NCBI RefSeq assembly: GCF_000764305.2 | Contig: NW_025933300.1 | Span: forward strand, 142,087-206,086 | Direction of reading: 5' to 3' | Length of the DNA: 64,000 nt | Source: Hyalella azteca | Taxonomy: Eukaryota > Arthropoda > Malacostraca > Amphipoda > Hyalellidae | Part shown: in pieces, positions 24,864 to 37,083 of the stretch | How positions within the stretch are numbered: position 1 is the first letter of the stretch | Layout of the letters: each line of letters starts with the position of its first letter | Position numbers and translations under genes: made by a program | The notes under the pieces: model-generated | Told to the model about the DNA's origin: nothing | Seen by the model: only the letters and a program-made list of their open reading frames with translations | Databases searched by the model: none

Positions 24864-25989
24864 AGAACTGAAGCTCCATTTAGGGAAAATATCTTCTAAG
24901 TCATTGCCTATAGTTTCAACAAAGTATGGTAGTAAATTTGTTTTGAACGCTATTTCCATCAAAAATTTTTGATCATTATCCAATTTCATTACGACTGGTT
25001 GGAAGATTCACACAGACTTGCTGAACACATAATTTCTCCTATAGAAAATAAACTGATTATCGTTGAATATTAGTCCGCAATCTTGAATAATTCACGTTTT
25101 GGAATGAAATGAAAACAACTATACAAGAAGCCGTTGTTGAACCCAAATTTATGGTATTCAAAATTTTGTACTTTCTCTATTATTTTACTGTTTTGATTCG
25201 TAATTTGTCACGCTAACGATTCCTTTACCTGCGAAAATACTAAATATCCGTACCATTCATACTTAGGTTGCAGAAATTATGCTAAATGTAGAAGAGCATC
25301 ATAAAAAAATGCACACACTTAGAAAGTACCAGACGGAAGATAATTTTACAGTCGTTGCGTGCAATGTAAAGTTGACAATCATGACTAAATTAATAGTTCG
25401 TTTCAGTCTCCTTAATGTAGACTCGGTTCTTTTTTGGACGCACAACAACGGGTCATTACACAACACCTCCCATTTTCGGACAAATCAACGAACTGTAGCA
25501 GGTGATGGGCGATTGGGTGGATTTAACAATAACAATACAAGTTTTATATTGCACGGAAGATTTACTCGAATTAAATCTTTATCAGTTGCATTGGATGCTC
25601 AGCGTATGAATAATCAATCCTTACGTAGTTCTTATATGTTACCGGCGAGCTTGACGATTGAGTTGTATTCCACAGGAGATTAATTCGATTTTTTAACATC
25701 AACACACAGCTAGTTTGAGACCTGGTGGCCAAGATGAAATAGTTTCAATGATATAAATGCCATAAAGAGCTCACTTGATTCTCCGACGGACTCAATCAGA
25801 ACAGGACCTCCTCCGGCTAACTTGTGCAGTTACAGTGGTCTGAGATGGACTGATGGAGGAAGCCGGTTAGGCGTCAAGTGAGCAGCAAACGACGACCAGA
25901 TAAGCAACACTTGTGCTGCTTCAAGGTCAGACGCGATTGATAAGATAGCTTGCAGAGGAATAATGTACGCACGGCGTCATATAGAAAAG

Positions 25990-26403
25990 GAAAATTGGGA
26001 GCGCAGCCGTGCACCACCAATTTTGTACACCAATAAGCCCTGAATTGAACGCCTTGGATCTCTCCGGACATCCACCAATCAGCCGTGAACCTCTCGGCTT
26101 TGCCCTACTCAGGCCTTGCTTAAAACCTGCCGTGCACCACCAGACCGCGGATCGAATATGACTTCCGGGCATCGTTAAATTACGTAATTTTACGTTCACC
26201 GCATCTGAGGTTAGGTTTCAGATAGCATAGTTCTGTTTCAAAATTTATCGTCCTTGACGAGCGGCCGTTCGACTGAGGGCTAGTTCGACGCACGGCCGAG
26301 ATATGATTGTCCAGAAGTGTTGAAGGCTACGTTCCGGAAGGCAGGAATCGTGATGGTCCATTACATCCAGGGCAGTGGTGGTCTTCGATCGGCAGGCGAC
26401 CCA
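25990..26403. other. Insertion private to duplication copy B
   Basis: Copy A joins TAGAGGAG to GAAAATTTACTC (17443-17455); copy B has about 410 bp between AGAAAAGG and GAAAATTTACTC. The insert is GC-richer than its surroundings and contains the motif CCGTGCACCACCA twice. No TIR, tail or coding motif was recognised. Confidence 0.6.
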
Positions 26404-27375
26404 GGAAAATTTACTCATAAAATTCAGATGGTGGAATCTGTAGATAACTGTTTTAGCGCTCCTTATGAACGATGCTCATTCGAAAGAAACGAAAACCTCT
26501 GTCTAGAATAACTTACTCACATTTCATTTGCAAGTTTAAACTGGATAAAAATTAAAAAATAAGAATATTCCGTCCCACATTTTAATAACAAATGAGCGGT
26601 AAACATGCGTCAAGAATGTCGGGTAATACCCTTATGTCGCTTCCGTCATTCCGGTGACTATAAAAACAACACTTGAAACTTTCAAGGTATTCAATAGTCT
26701 TGCTGAATCTCGATCAGGTTTTAAGCTTTTAAATGTGTTGACACTTAATTAGCTATATCCTGTACTGTGTACATTACACTCGCCCTGTATTCATTCATAG
26801 CATAAATAGTGCACTTGGCTTGGACTACGCAAAAATAGTACTCGCAAAAATGACGTATTCTGCCGCAAATTGCGCGAGTTTTGTTAGAAATAATCAGCTA
26901 ATACTTTATTTACAGTTGGCTTGAATCGTACTGCAAATAATGCCGACAATAACAAATTTTGATGCTAAATTAAATGACTAGTTTAACAAGACTTCCTGCA
27001 AAGTCGTCTAGATTACAGAATGGATGGCGCTCGTCAAAGAAGAAAGTGGAAAACCTGTCACAATGTCACAAATTTTGGTCCTGGTGACTTTGCTGCGGTA
27101 TTCAGATTATGATTTCAAAGCCCAAGAACAGAAAAAGACGGAAGATATTAGAGTAAAAAAACTTACGGTAAATATTTGAATTGGATTCTGTGAAATAGTT
27201 CTATGAAATGAAGTAATTTACAATGTTTACATGTATTTATGAAAAATACGTCAGAAAATAGACTTCAAATGACTTAAGCGTGGTGTGTAATATTTTGCCA
27301 TCTTGAAGTATCATTTGCTTCGATCAATACAATATGTCCTTAAATATAATAAAAAATTGACTACCTAGAGTCTTA

Positions 27376-27612
27376 GGGTAATACGAAGACTTGTAGAAAG
27401 TTTAACTAGTCGAAAATTTATAGAAGAAAACATAGTACAAGTTCTCTAGTATGTTAGTGCATAGACGAAAAAATCGTTCACGTATGACCACAGGCATGGT
27501 ACGTGGTTGATACTTCACGTAGACGCGAAGACAGGTTACTCAGTATTTCTAATTATGCTCTTGTTCGAAGTCCGAAGTTTTCGGAGATGTAAACTTGAGA
27601 AAGTCGACCCTC
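27376..27612. other. Spacer, no gene seen
   Basis: AT-rich DNA between the duplication and the 3' end of the zinc-finger gene. Confidence 0.4.
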
Positions 27613-27618
27613 TTTATT
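27613..27618 (-). promoter_or_regulatory. Probable poly(A) signal AATAAA of the zinc-finger gene
   Basis: AATAAA on the minus strand about 61 nt beyond the TGA at 27679-27681. It is the first such hexamer after the stop, which fits a short 3' UTR. Confidence 0.55.
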
Positions 27619-27678
27619 CGGCTTTCCTTGAATCACGTATATTTTTTCGTGGTGCCAACGCAAGGCAGTCGATGCTCT

Positions 27679-30456
27679 TCATTCTGCTCGTTTTAAAGCA
27701 CGAAGTTTTTTGGGGATGTAAACTTGAGAGAGGTCGTATGGTTCAGGAACAACTTCATTGACATTTAAAGTAGAAGTCCGCACGTCTGATTCGCGATCTT
27801 GACAATACTTTGGAGTTGCACAGTTATCAATTTCATTAGTAGAATTTCCTGATTGACTGCAACTATCACCCGTCCAAGGACGGGAATTTGAAAGTCGAAA
27901 AGAGATCGCACTAGCTTCCGGTGACTTGCTCGAACATCCAAGACATGGCTCTCTGCGTCCTACGTAACTCGAGTTATCGTCGATACTCGAAGTCAAATTA
28001 GTGCCGTTGTGTTCTGCGCATGCAAGTTTTGACTTTTTAACAGAATAATCAATTGGTTCTTTACATGTAGCGTTGATGTCAATGTCAAAAGTTGTATTTA
28101 ATTTAGAGCTGGAAGTGTTATTACCAACGAAACTTGATACTGATGCACTACACGGTTCAAAAAAGCAATTTATAAACGGTATTCTCGACTGAAATTCAGA
28201 AGAATTTTCATGCAAACTCATGAAAGGATGCAGAGAGGCCGGGCACTGATTTATCACCGGCTGGGCGACGGGAAGACTAACGATCAAGTTAGCAGGCTGA
28301 CAAGGACTTGCCACCGACGCAGTACAACGCTGAGCTTCCGCTGGGTCAGTTGAAGATTTTCCGTGAACAGCTGTGTCCAACATGCGGTCGCGGTTACCTG
28401 GAAGACGATGAAAAATTTAGCTCAGCAGATATTTTGAGACAGCATGGACTACTGAAATATAATTGAATATTTTAATAAACAAATATCCAATTTATTCATT
28501 ATTTTAAAATTTAGTAATTTTTAAAATAGTAAAGGCAGAGAGATTCAATTTAATCACGCACAGAGAACTCTAAAGTACTGGAAAATTGGGATTTAGGGGC
28601 TAATCAAAGGGTCCTAATTTTATTATAGGGTTCAGTTTCTTGTAGCATTGAATTAATTGAACGAAAGATAATTTTTTGTCACAGATAAAGATAAAATATT
28701 ATATCAAATTAGTCACATGGAGTACATTTTTTTCCTTTGCTTATCCTGACCTCCTTTGAATCTTTCTAATTTTACTCAATATTACATTTTCAAATATGTA
28801 CTATAGCAAAAATGTAATCAAGGATTTTAAAAATATTTTCCACAGATATACCAACTAGCGGTCACCAACGTAAGTTTTTTTATCGCTCATTAACTTTGTA
28901 ATTCACTTTTTAAATTTGAATAACATTCAAGTTAGGTGACCCTGATATACGTTAATACCTCTGGGAGAATTGAGTGTATTCATGAAGGAGCTGATGGAGA
29001 AGTCTAGGGGTCTGACGACTCCATATCGAGGAATGGGCCGGTGCAGTTTGCCACCCAGAGGACAGACTCGTACGAATGCTGACTGCTGTTGGGGATGTCG
29101 ATTCTGCAGACATGTTTCATCCCCTGGTAGACCGTGACTAGAAGTTTCAGGAGGTGGCAACTTGTTGGCTACTGAGTCTTCTACTTCGATTCTTGGTGCG
29201 TGTTGTAGATGGTGGTGTTTGCTTTTTGTGGACAGATCTAGCAAGCGGGCAGTAGGTGTTGTATTAGAGACCACTAGTAAAGGTAAATGGTAATTATTTT
29301 CGGAAATTCGTCCACTTACATCTGGTAATTGCTGAGGAAACTGAAAATTATTTGAGTCAAATTGAGGCTTATCATCGTTTCCTACTCCTTGTTGACCGAA
29401 GGCCAGCCGCCATATTTCAGGAGCATTGGGATTCATTTTATTCCTCCATCCAAGAGATGATTGATTTTGAACAAAATTATTTTTGTTAGCATCGTGTAAG
29501 CTATTTGGAGCTTTTAGCCAATGAGCGGCGGCAATGTTTGAAAGCACTCTAGAAAAAGGACCGTGATCTGATGCATGACGGTATTGTTCGAACGGTATAT
29601 GCTTTACAGGTGGAAACTCAGCTTCAGAATTTATTGCCGTGGACCTTCGATTAGCTTCGTCTGTAAAGCGTCTATGGATGGCTGCTGGAAATCCTCTTGA
29701 TGTTGAACTTTGTCCATGTCGTAAAGGTCCATCAATGTTCTTCCAAGGAGAAGTCCGAACATTACTTTTCAGATTACTTTTCAGACGATCCTTTAGTCCA
29801 GATGATCCTGAGGTTCTTGTTTGAAAATGAACTTGCATATGCCGCTGCATGTTAGACTTGTGGCTCGATTGATAACCACATTTAGAGCAAGAGAAAGCTT
29901 TTAATCCTGAGTGTACGGACTGATGGCGTTGGAGGAGAGCTCGTCTACAGAAGTTGTGACCGCATTGCCAGCAAGTGTAGCCTGACCCGTGGGCAGCCTT
30001 AGTGTGTTCGCGCAGATCTCCTTTGGTTGCAAACCGAGTGCCACAGCAGTCTAGGGTGGAAGGAGCGGGGTCGTGCATGGTTGTGATGTGGCGTTTCAAG
30101 TTATTTTTGCGGTCGGTTTCGTACTTGCATCGAGTGCACTTGAAAGTCTTGTTGCTTGTGGACGTTGGCTGGTCGCCGTCGCTTGAGGGTCGTGGGGGCA
30201 TGAGGTCGTTCAGGACCGCGTCGTGGGGCTCGCTGTGAGGCGAGGAAGTGAACGATTCCTCGGCAGACTCAGGAGAATTTGGAAACAAGTCATCTTCAGA
30301 GTCATCGTTGAGACATGACATGGATTTGCTAAGCATTTTTTCTGGCAAAGAGATTGAATATTCAGAGGTCAAATTTTGAATTATCTGAGATGGATTTTGG
30401 TTTGACACTTCCTGTTTAGGAGCGACTTCTTTTCTTGACTCAGAATGAAAGTCCAT
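27679..30456 (-). CDS. C2H2 zinc-finger protein with CtBP-type motifs, two coding exons
   Basis: Exon 1 is 28959-30456 and exon 2 is 27679-28397. The donor AGAG|GTATTA and acceptor TCTTCCAG|GT are both phase 1 and rebuild a glycine codon, giving 738 residues (a second donor about 20 bp further on has the same phase). Four fingers lie between residues 107 and 210: C107/C110/H123/H128; a second finger with adjacent cysteines (C137-C138, H151, H156); C162/C165/H178/H182 with FCRRALLQRH; C190/C193/H206/H210 with SSHKSNMQRH. The rest is low-complexity with an acidic N-terminus. LLDLS (405-409), PLDFS (483-487), PIDYS (614-618) and PYDLS (719-723) resemble the P-x-D-L-S site that recruits the co-repressor CtBP. 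It is probably a nuclear transcriptional repressor. I do not recognise the orthologue. The start has a good context (AAAATGG). Confidence 0.88.
28398..28958 (-). other. Intron of the zinc-finger gene
   Basis: AT-rich sequence between the two coding exons, with a polypyrimidine run (TTTTTCATCGTCTTCCAG) at the acceptor. No nested gene. Confidence 0.75.
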
Positions 30457-33400
30457 TTTCAGGAGGAAATGATTGAGGCTCGTGTTGACAGCATGAACTC
30501 ATTAGCTGATCACAATAAATTTTAATGTTGGTCGTTCGGGAGTATCCTTGTTCGAGAGACCTAGGGAGGCAACGACTATTTACCTAGCATAATAAATTAA
30601 TTATAAATAAAAATTCTCAATGGTTCAATACTCGGATAAAAATTATCTTGTATATAAAATTCCTGGACAACATAATTTTGTTAATTCGTTCAATCTCTTG
30701 GAATAACCAACTTCGATTTATAATCTTCCACAATATGATCTACTGGTAACGTGTCTGGTACAAATTTAGCCGGTATGACCACTCGCTTCAAGTTGAAAGA
30801 ATATCTGAGGTAGACGTGAGTTCGAATTTTCCAGGCTATATGTATCACGTGAGTGCAAACTAATCCAGGCGATACGTATCACGTGTGACTCGTCCTCAGG
30901 GATGAGCAGCGGAAGAGTCCCGACAACTTCGGACGCTCGAACTTGACTGCACGCGTAGCGATGTTAGCTGTCACAACGAGCACGCGATCACCGACCGAGT
31001 CATCGAAGTGTGACCTGCCACAGCATCTCTAATGGCCGGCCACTGAATAATTGATGAGAACACTCAGTTGTCCTGAGCAAAACATAGACTGAATTTATAC
31101 TTTATTGAATTCTTAGATAAATTAATGTAGTTATTGATCAAAAATTAAAATACTGTTCCGCTTGCGGGCAAATTGTATCGGTACGTAAAATGAGATTTAC
31201 ACATAGTAGATTTAAGTGTTTACTTCATATTTATAATTAATTTCAAATAATATTGATCGGGAGATTTAGAGAGCCTTTTGCACCTAGAAAAAAAATTGGC
31301 TTGTAGTGAGGTTAGATTTATTACTAAACCTGAATAAAAACAGTTTTCGTGTTGATGACAATAATTGGGGGCAAATAAACTAACAGGCAGTCAGAAATTA
31401 AATTTGGTTGGAAGTAGACTATTCATTTAAGTGTCCTGAATGCCTTTCACAAAGAATGATTGGAGAGCGTAAAACTTTAATTGTTGAGATCACTTCAACT
31501 TTGAGCCAACTATAGGTATACATAGATGATATGTTAAAGTTCCAAATGCCGAAATTTTGCTCCCACTATGAAACCTGTTTAATTTCCTATTTTATATTTA
31601 TACACAGCGAAATATTTTGGAATTTGTTGTTTTTCACATCAAATCAGTGGCTGCTGATGGAACTGGTGATATTATTTGTATGAACGTCGATAGTAAAGTT
31701 AACGGTGCAAAGTGCATGGTGATCGGAAACGTGCTGCGGGACGCGTTTTTTCCTAGTTTCATAACATTTTGAACTTAATCGATACAGAAGGGCTGTTTGC
31801 ATGACGTTTTACCAATGAATATAATTCTAGTTCAGTGCTAGTAATAATAATTTGTGATATGATTTGATAATTCCCAATTTATTCAACAAGATTTGCGTGG
31901 ACACAAAGTTCCATCAACAGATTAATTGTACCACTTAAAATGAATCATGGAAGGCAGATAATTAATTTATATTTTACCAATAATTAATGAGCAACGAGTG
32001 CGCGTACCAACCCGGGCCTGTAGCGTAGAATCCCCTGTCGACGCGCGCGGCCGCGGTGGGCGGGTGTGGGCGACCGCATCCGAGCAAATTGGCGACACCC
32101 GCGCTATGCTCGGCGCACGCGACCGTGGGAAAGTGTAAATTTGGGAAATTATAACCATCATATTACAGATCGTCGTTCTCGTCCTTGTACATTAAATTTT
32201 ACAACGATTATTCCCGTATTGTTTAGGTTATGAATAAGTTTTTGAGCTGATGGCGTATCAAATCTATGAAACAATTTCATCGGAAATATAATAAATCTTT
32301 TGATATTTTTTTACTTTCGCGTTCTTTGTTTCCCGATAAAAAATTAGAAAATTGCTGTAAAACGTTTTTATTAATTGATTGAGCCTTACCAAATAAATAA
32401 AATGTTAATTTCTCTTAAAAACAATCGTTTAGATATACGAGTATTCGGCAGCGATGATTTTTCTTAGCATTCGTGACAACCCTTAGCCACTTTATGAAAA
32501 TATGTGTTGAATCTTTCACTGAGTTTCATTGGGTAGTATGGTGGCTCAACTGCAACATCGGTTATGCTACGTTTTTCCAAACCTCAAACCTACAATTTAT
32601 TGTGAATAATTTTCTTCAATTTAAACAAAAAACATTACAATTGCCATGATTAATCCTTTTTCTTTTTAAAAAACATTAAAATTTATTGTGATTAATCCTC
32701 ATTTTATTAAAAAAAACATTACAATTTATTGTAAATAGTTTTCTCCTTTTTGAAAAACATTTAACGTTTCTACAGTTAGACAGCCGTAGCAGTATTCTGT
32801 TCGTAGAAACATTGAAAAAATAACCTCTAAAATTTTCCAGTGTTTATAATTTAATGATGAAAATTAATCTTTCATACTTTTTAACGAATAATTAACAAAA
32901 GCATTGAAAATAATTCAGAAATAGTGGAAATTTGAGTGTGATGTTTTGAGATGTCGGCAGTAAAATTGCACATTTAGTACTGCTTCATAAAACATCAATA
33001 GAAAGCAATGAAAGTTTTTTTCATGACCATAGATTCCGTGTTTCGGTTCGTCATCAATAAATAGTATTTTATGCTTATAAATTTTTTCATGTTAGGACTG
33101 CAAGCAAATATATATACATACTATTAACGATCACGTGGAGGAGAACGTCTGCTAATTGTTAAACTAAAAGTAGTTGAGCACTTAGTATAATTAAATCCAG
33201 TCGACTAAAAGATACTAAAGAGACTAAAACTTTAAGAATACTGAAGCACTCATTTTACACGTACAAAAGGAAGCTGCAATGGTTTCAATCAGATCATGAG
33301 TGACCTACGTCAATCAACGCTATCAATGCAACTGTTGCAATAAAATGTTTCAATGGTATCAATTTTTGCAGAACATCTAGATGAAATCAGATATTTATAA

Positions 33401-33595
33401 GAGAATTATCGGAAACGTTTTAATATGCTTAAGAGTGCTGTGAAAGAAATTTACTGTGAATCAATATATCTTTGACCGTTAAAACCAGTAATAGCTTCAA
33501 TAATGGAGGCTAATTAGTTGGTTTTCATTAGGTTTGCATTATTATCTCTATAGTAATTTTTTGTTCGCTTCTCAGAAAAAGCCTCCTGATTAAAT
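30457..33595. other. Upstream flank of the zinc-finger gene, no gene seen
   Basis: Mostly AT-rich. Two GC- and CpG-richer patches, about 30890-31030 and 31995-32140 (the latter includes GACGCGCGCGGCCGCGG), are candidate promoter or 5' UTR regions of the minus-strand gene. I cannot place a transcription start. Confidence 0.4.
32590..32765. repeat. Degenerate tandem repeat of about 55-60 bp
   Basis: Three to four diverged units of the form AAAACATTACAATTTATTGTGATTAATCC followed by a T/C-rich run. Confidence 0.55.
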
Positions 33596-33856
33596 ATGAA
33601 TGCACAAGGGAGCTTGAAATCAGTTGACTCTACTCCTCGCCGGAGCACCGGTAGCCAGATTGCAGCTGCCCAGATTGCACCTCTCCTGAAGAGTTATGAC
33701 CGCGAGGAGCGCGAGCTGGAGCACTGCGGAAGTTCTTACGATGGGAATATCCTGGGTACATCCCTGCTGGTTCCGGAACACCGGAGTGTTCTTGCAAATG
33801 CAACCTTCATTCAAACTAACGCGTTTAGCTCGTATTCATGTGATGGAATTCACTGA
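33596..33856 (+). other. Short coding-like open frame, unassigned
   Basis: An 86-codon frame whose first half (SLKSVDSTPRRSTGSQIAAAQIAPLLKSYDREERELEHC) has exon-like composition and is GC-richer than its AT-rich surroundings. A GTACAT donor-like site follows near 33756. I recognise no domain; it may be an isolated exon or chance. Confidence 0.25.
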
Positions 33857-34719
33857 ATGCTGGGTTTGTTTCATTGCGTTATTTTGCTAATATCCGAAAA
33901 ATTGCTATAAGGTTTTGAAAGTTTTAACGATACAAAAGTTTTGAATTATTTAATACATTAAATGACTCAATGGGAACGGTTATATATATGTGTTCAAATA
34001 AGTTCAAAGAACTGCCGTCTTCACTCGTGTAAATTATAAATTATAGCTCATGTTAGACTTTTCTTGGATGGTTGTTGTTAAAAGAAATATTTAAAACAAC
34101 ATTCGAAGGCTTCCATAAGATTTCGTTGCATGAACTGTAATTTCATGAAAATTCCTAAAGAAATTATTCACTAGAGACGCAGTAAATCCCCTGATCACTT
34201 TATTTATAGGCCTATCCTATTCTCGATGTGATGCGTGGAATACAATTCTTCGGCTTACCTGGAATTCAGTTACATGTGCAATTTTTCTTGGATACAATAC
34301 CCAAAATTTTGTTGATTAGTGGAATAATAGGCTGATGGTAAACATTTATTTCTTTTATTTGAACAGACCCTGTGTTACTGTTATCACATGCGTTCATGAC
34401 TTCTGGGCACTCTGTATTCGGCGGCAGTCTCGAACGTCTCCAAGCTCCATTAATATTAAGCTCATCGGTTTTGTGGACTTCGTTTCAGGGTGGATACAGA
34501 TTATTTCTGCATTACAACTATCGAAGAATATGGAAAGCTATAACCCACTGGTTGCCTATTTTAAAGTTTTGCGTTCGAACCTTGATTTAATTTCGCTTTC
34601 CCGCTTTCTCAAAATAATTCAGAATTTGCAGAACGAATTTAATGTGTTAGCGTCCTATACATGCACGTGCTATAAAAATCGCAGCTCGTTTCACCTCACG
34701 AATTGATACCCATTGCTTC
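33857..34719. other. Intergenic, no gene seen
   Basis: AT-rich with no recognised coding segment. A 123-codon frame at 34335-34706 has no family features. Confidence 0.35.
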
Positions 34720-34860
34720 AGCTGCTGCGCTGCCCACCTCGCCGCTGTGACGCGCTGCAATCTGCTGCTGCGCTGCCCACCTCGCCGCTGTGACGCGCTG
34801 CAATCTGCTGCCCACCTCGCCGCTGTGACGCGCTGCAATCTGCTGCCCACCTCGCGTGAC
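34720..34860. repeat. Minisatellite of 36-46 bp, about four copies
   Basis: Units of CTGCCCACCTCGCCGCTGTGACGCGCTGCAAT with a variable CTGCTGCG linker. Both strands stay open through it because of base composition, not because of a gene. Confidence 0.85.
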
Positions 34861-34997
34861 CGCACGGGTCTTCCTCGGCACAGATTTATGGCTCGCAGTA
34901 AGTGGACGTTTTCCGAGCGATTGCTCGCGCTAAGAGCCCTCAGGTGTGGGAACGCTGGCCGGCCGGCGCGACCGTTGAAGTCGGGGACGCTATCTTG

Positions 34998-35699
34998 AAC
35001 ACCGCCACGCGCGAAACATAAAGTAACATGAGTAAAGTAAAAAACATTGTTCTTGCACGGCACTCATTCCGCTATATTTGCTTTCACGATTCAATTCTTC
35101 CAATTAAAAAAAATGAAAATACTATTCATTCATTACGAGTTTTTTTTCTTTATTTCAAGTTGGCAGAGTCTTTAAAACTAGCGTGAAGGGATAAAATGAT
35201 TTGACAGGCTGATCAAATATTTTCAAGCTACTACTTTATTACGTAAAAATGAAAAAAATGGTTTGGAGTTTTGAAGGCATTCCTCATGACATTTCTCACG
35301 CGTATTAGATCGTTCACGCGAATAAATATATTTTCTTCAACTTAGATTACAACAAAAATCAATAACCGGCTTTTGCCTTCACAAAATAACCCGGTGAAGG
35401 CAACTACTTAAATAATCGTTGAGGCAAATTTAGCTTCAACTTAGCCATTTGTAGACTATGTACCGGTTTTGAATGAGGCCAGCTACCAAAATTACTTCTC
35501 GATTTGCTCGGAAATAGCATAAAATGCACTGCACATTCCTCACGTAATATGAAATATTATAATAAATCATCTGCGTACTCGTGTCCCTTTATAAACTGTC
35601 GATAATTATTACTGACGCCATTGTTGCGCTCATCCATCCGCTGAGCTGCCGTCTTTGTTATGTGCACGTCGCTGTCATCGTACCAGCTGTCATCACGGC
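34998..35699. other. Intergenic, no gene seen
   Basis: AT-rich non-coding DNA between two minisatellites. Confidence 0.4.
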
Positions 35700-35701
35700 G
35701 C

Positions 35702-35945
35702 TCACCTGGGAACCCACCTGGCCGGTCCTTGGACCCACCTGGCCGGTCCTTGGACCCACCTGGCCGGTCCTTAGACCCACCTGCGCCGGTCCTTGGACCC
35801 ACCTGCGCCGGTCCTTGACCCACCTGGCCGGTCCTTGGACCCACCTGCGCCGGTCCTTGGACCCACCTGGCCGGTCCTTGGACCCACCTGGCCGGTCCTT
35901 GGACCCACCTGGCCGGTCCTTGGACCCACCTGGCCGATCCTTGGA
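35702..35945. repeat. 21-bp minisatellite, about 12 copies
   Basis: The unit CACCTGGCCGGTCCTTGGACC recurs with a TGCGCCGG variant and one shortened unit. Translation gives collagen-like GGSKDRP or PPGRSLD repeats on opposite strands, which is a by-product of the repeat. Confidence 0.93.
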
Positions 35946-36832
35946 CGCTAAACCACGCGTTCCAATTAGTTCCCGAAAATAATGGTCTTTCAGTATTTTA
36001 TTATCGTGAGTGAAGAACTGTAATGCAGATATCACTATTTTGCAATTACCTACCATGTAACCTTAGATACGTAATAAATTGGCCGAACATTATTGCTCTT
36101 TTCGAGCGAATGTTTGCCGTTTTAAGAGTTTTGAACGTTATCATTGAAATCAACGTTGGCTTAACTGTCGTTATACGACTGTAGACCTTATTAAAATTCA
36201 TATCCAATATCATTCACTAAATTATAAATATATATTTAAATATAATATTTTATACCTTTATTTGGAGTTAACATGATACGCTGGAACTGAGGTAAGACGA
36301 ATACACTGCACATCTCATGGTGCGGTGCACGCACGACACGCGCTCGTGCCATCACCGCGTGATTGCCGTAGTCAAGAGAGCATCAGCAACGTAGCGTGTA
36401 ATTCAAGATAATTTGCGATCAGCTCTTAACTCATAAGGTATTGATTTAATATTGAAATGCTAACGTCGCAAGAAGCAGCTTAAGCAGCTCGCGATATTAG
36501 ACAATTATAGTGAACGTGAAGTACTGAGAATAATATTGTTTAGAGTCAAGAACGACGACGTTTATACGTACGAAAGTGAGAAAAATAAAATACAAAAATT
36601 ATTGAATTGCAATAAACTTAAATTTTTGCGTCGCCTCATTGACAAAACGTATCAGGAAGGGTCTTAATTTAAGCTCAGGTAATATTTTACTTAATCGATT
36701 TAAAACGCTTGCCAGAACAGCAATATTAAACGCATAAATTAAACAAAAAATACGATTTATTATAAGCTTAGGTAGAATATTTATAAACAAAATACCAAAC
36801 TATTCATCTAACAAACTTGAACGTTCAAACAT
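35946..36832. other. Intergenic, no gene seen
   Basis: AT-rich; no recognised feature. Confidence 0.4.
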
Positions 36833-37083
36833 GCGACACCACACGTAGAACATAGACCGGCATAAATATGATGGTGGCAAGGCTGTGAGAACATGTATAG
36901 AAGAGGACGTGTATGTAAAGGTAAATACCACGTAGATGGTATTTACCACATACTAGGTTACCACGTAAGGATTTACTACAGGATGGTAAATACCACGTAC
37001 TTTTAAGGTAAATACCACGTAAAGGTAAATACCACACGTAGAAAATAGACCGGCATAAATATGATGGTTGCAAGGTTGTGAGT
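36833..37083. repeat. GGTAAATACCACGTA repeats flanked by 55-bp direct repeats
   Basis: A block containing CACACGTAGAACATAGACCGGC then ATAAATATGATGG (36838-36892) recurs at 37032-37082. Between the copies, GGTAAATACCACGTA and variants occur about six times. GGTAAATACC is nearly self-complementary (GGTA...TACC). Confidence 0.8.

Larger units (their letters stand above)
20690..27375. repeat. Segmental duplication, copy B
   Basis: Partner of 12830-19215 in direct orientation. It keeps the whole GST gene. Private to this copy are the TTAA-flanked element at 23971-24863 and an insertion of about 410 bp at 25990-26403. Confidence 0.9.

Noticed and set aside
29639..30238. Plus-strand open frames at 29639-29824 and 30002-30238
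   Set aside because: They are antisense to the zinc-finger exon, whose fingers are clearly coded on the minus strand.
35557..36056. Collagen-like proteins on both strands
   Set aside because: Both arise from the 21-bp minisatellite; no signal peptide, start context or splice structure.
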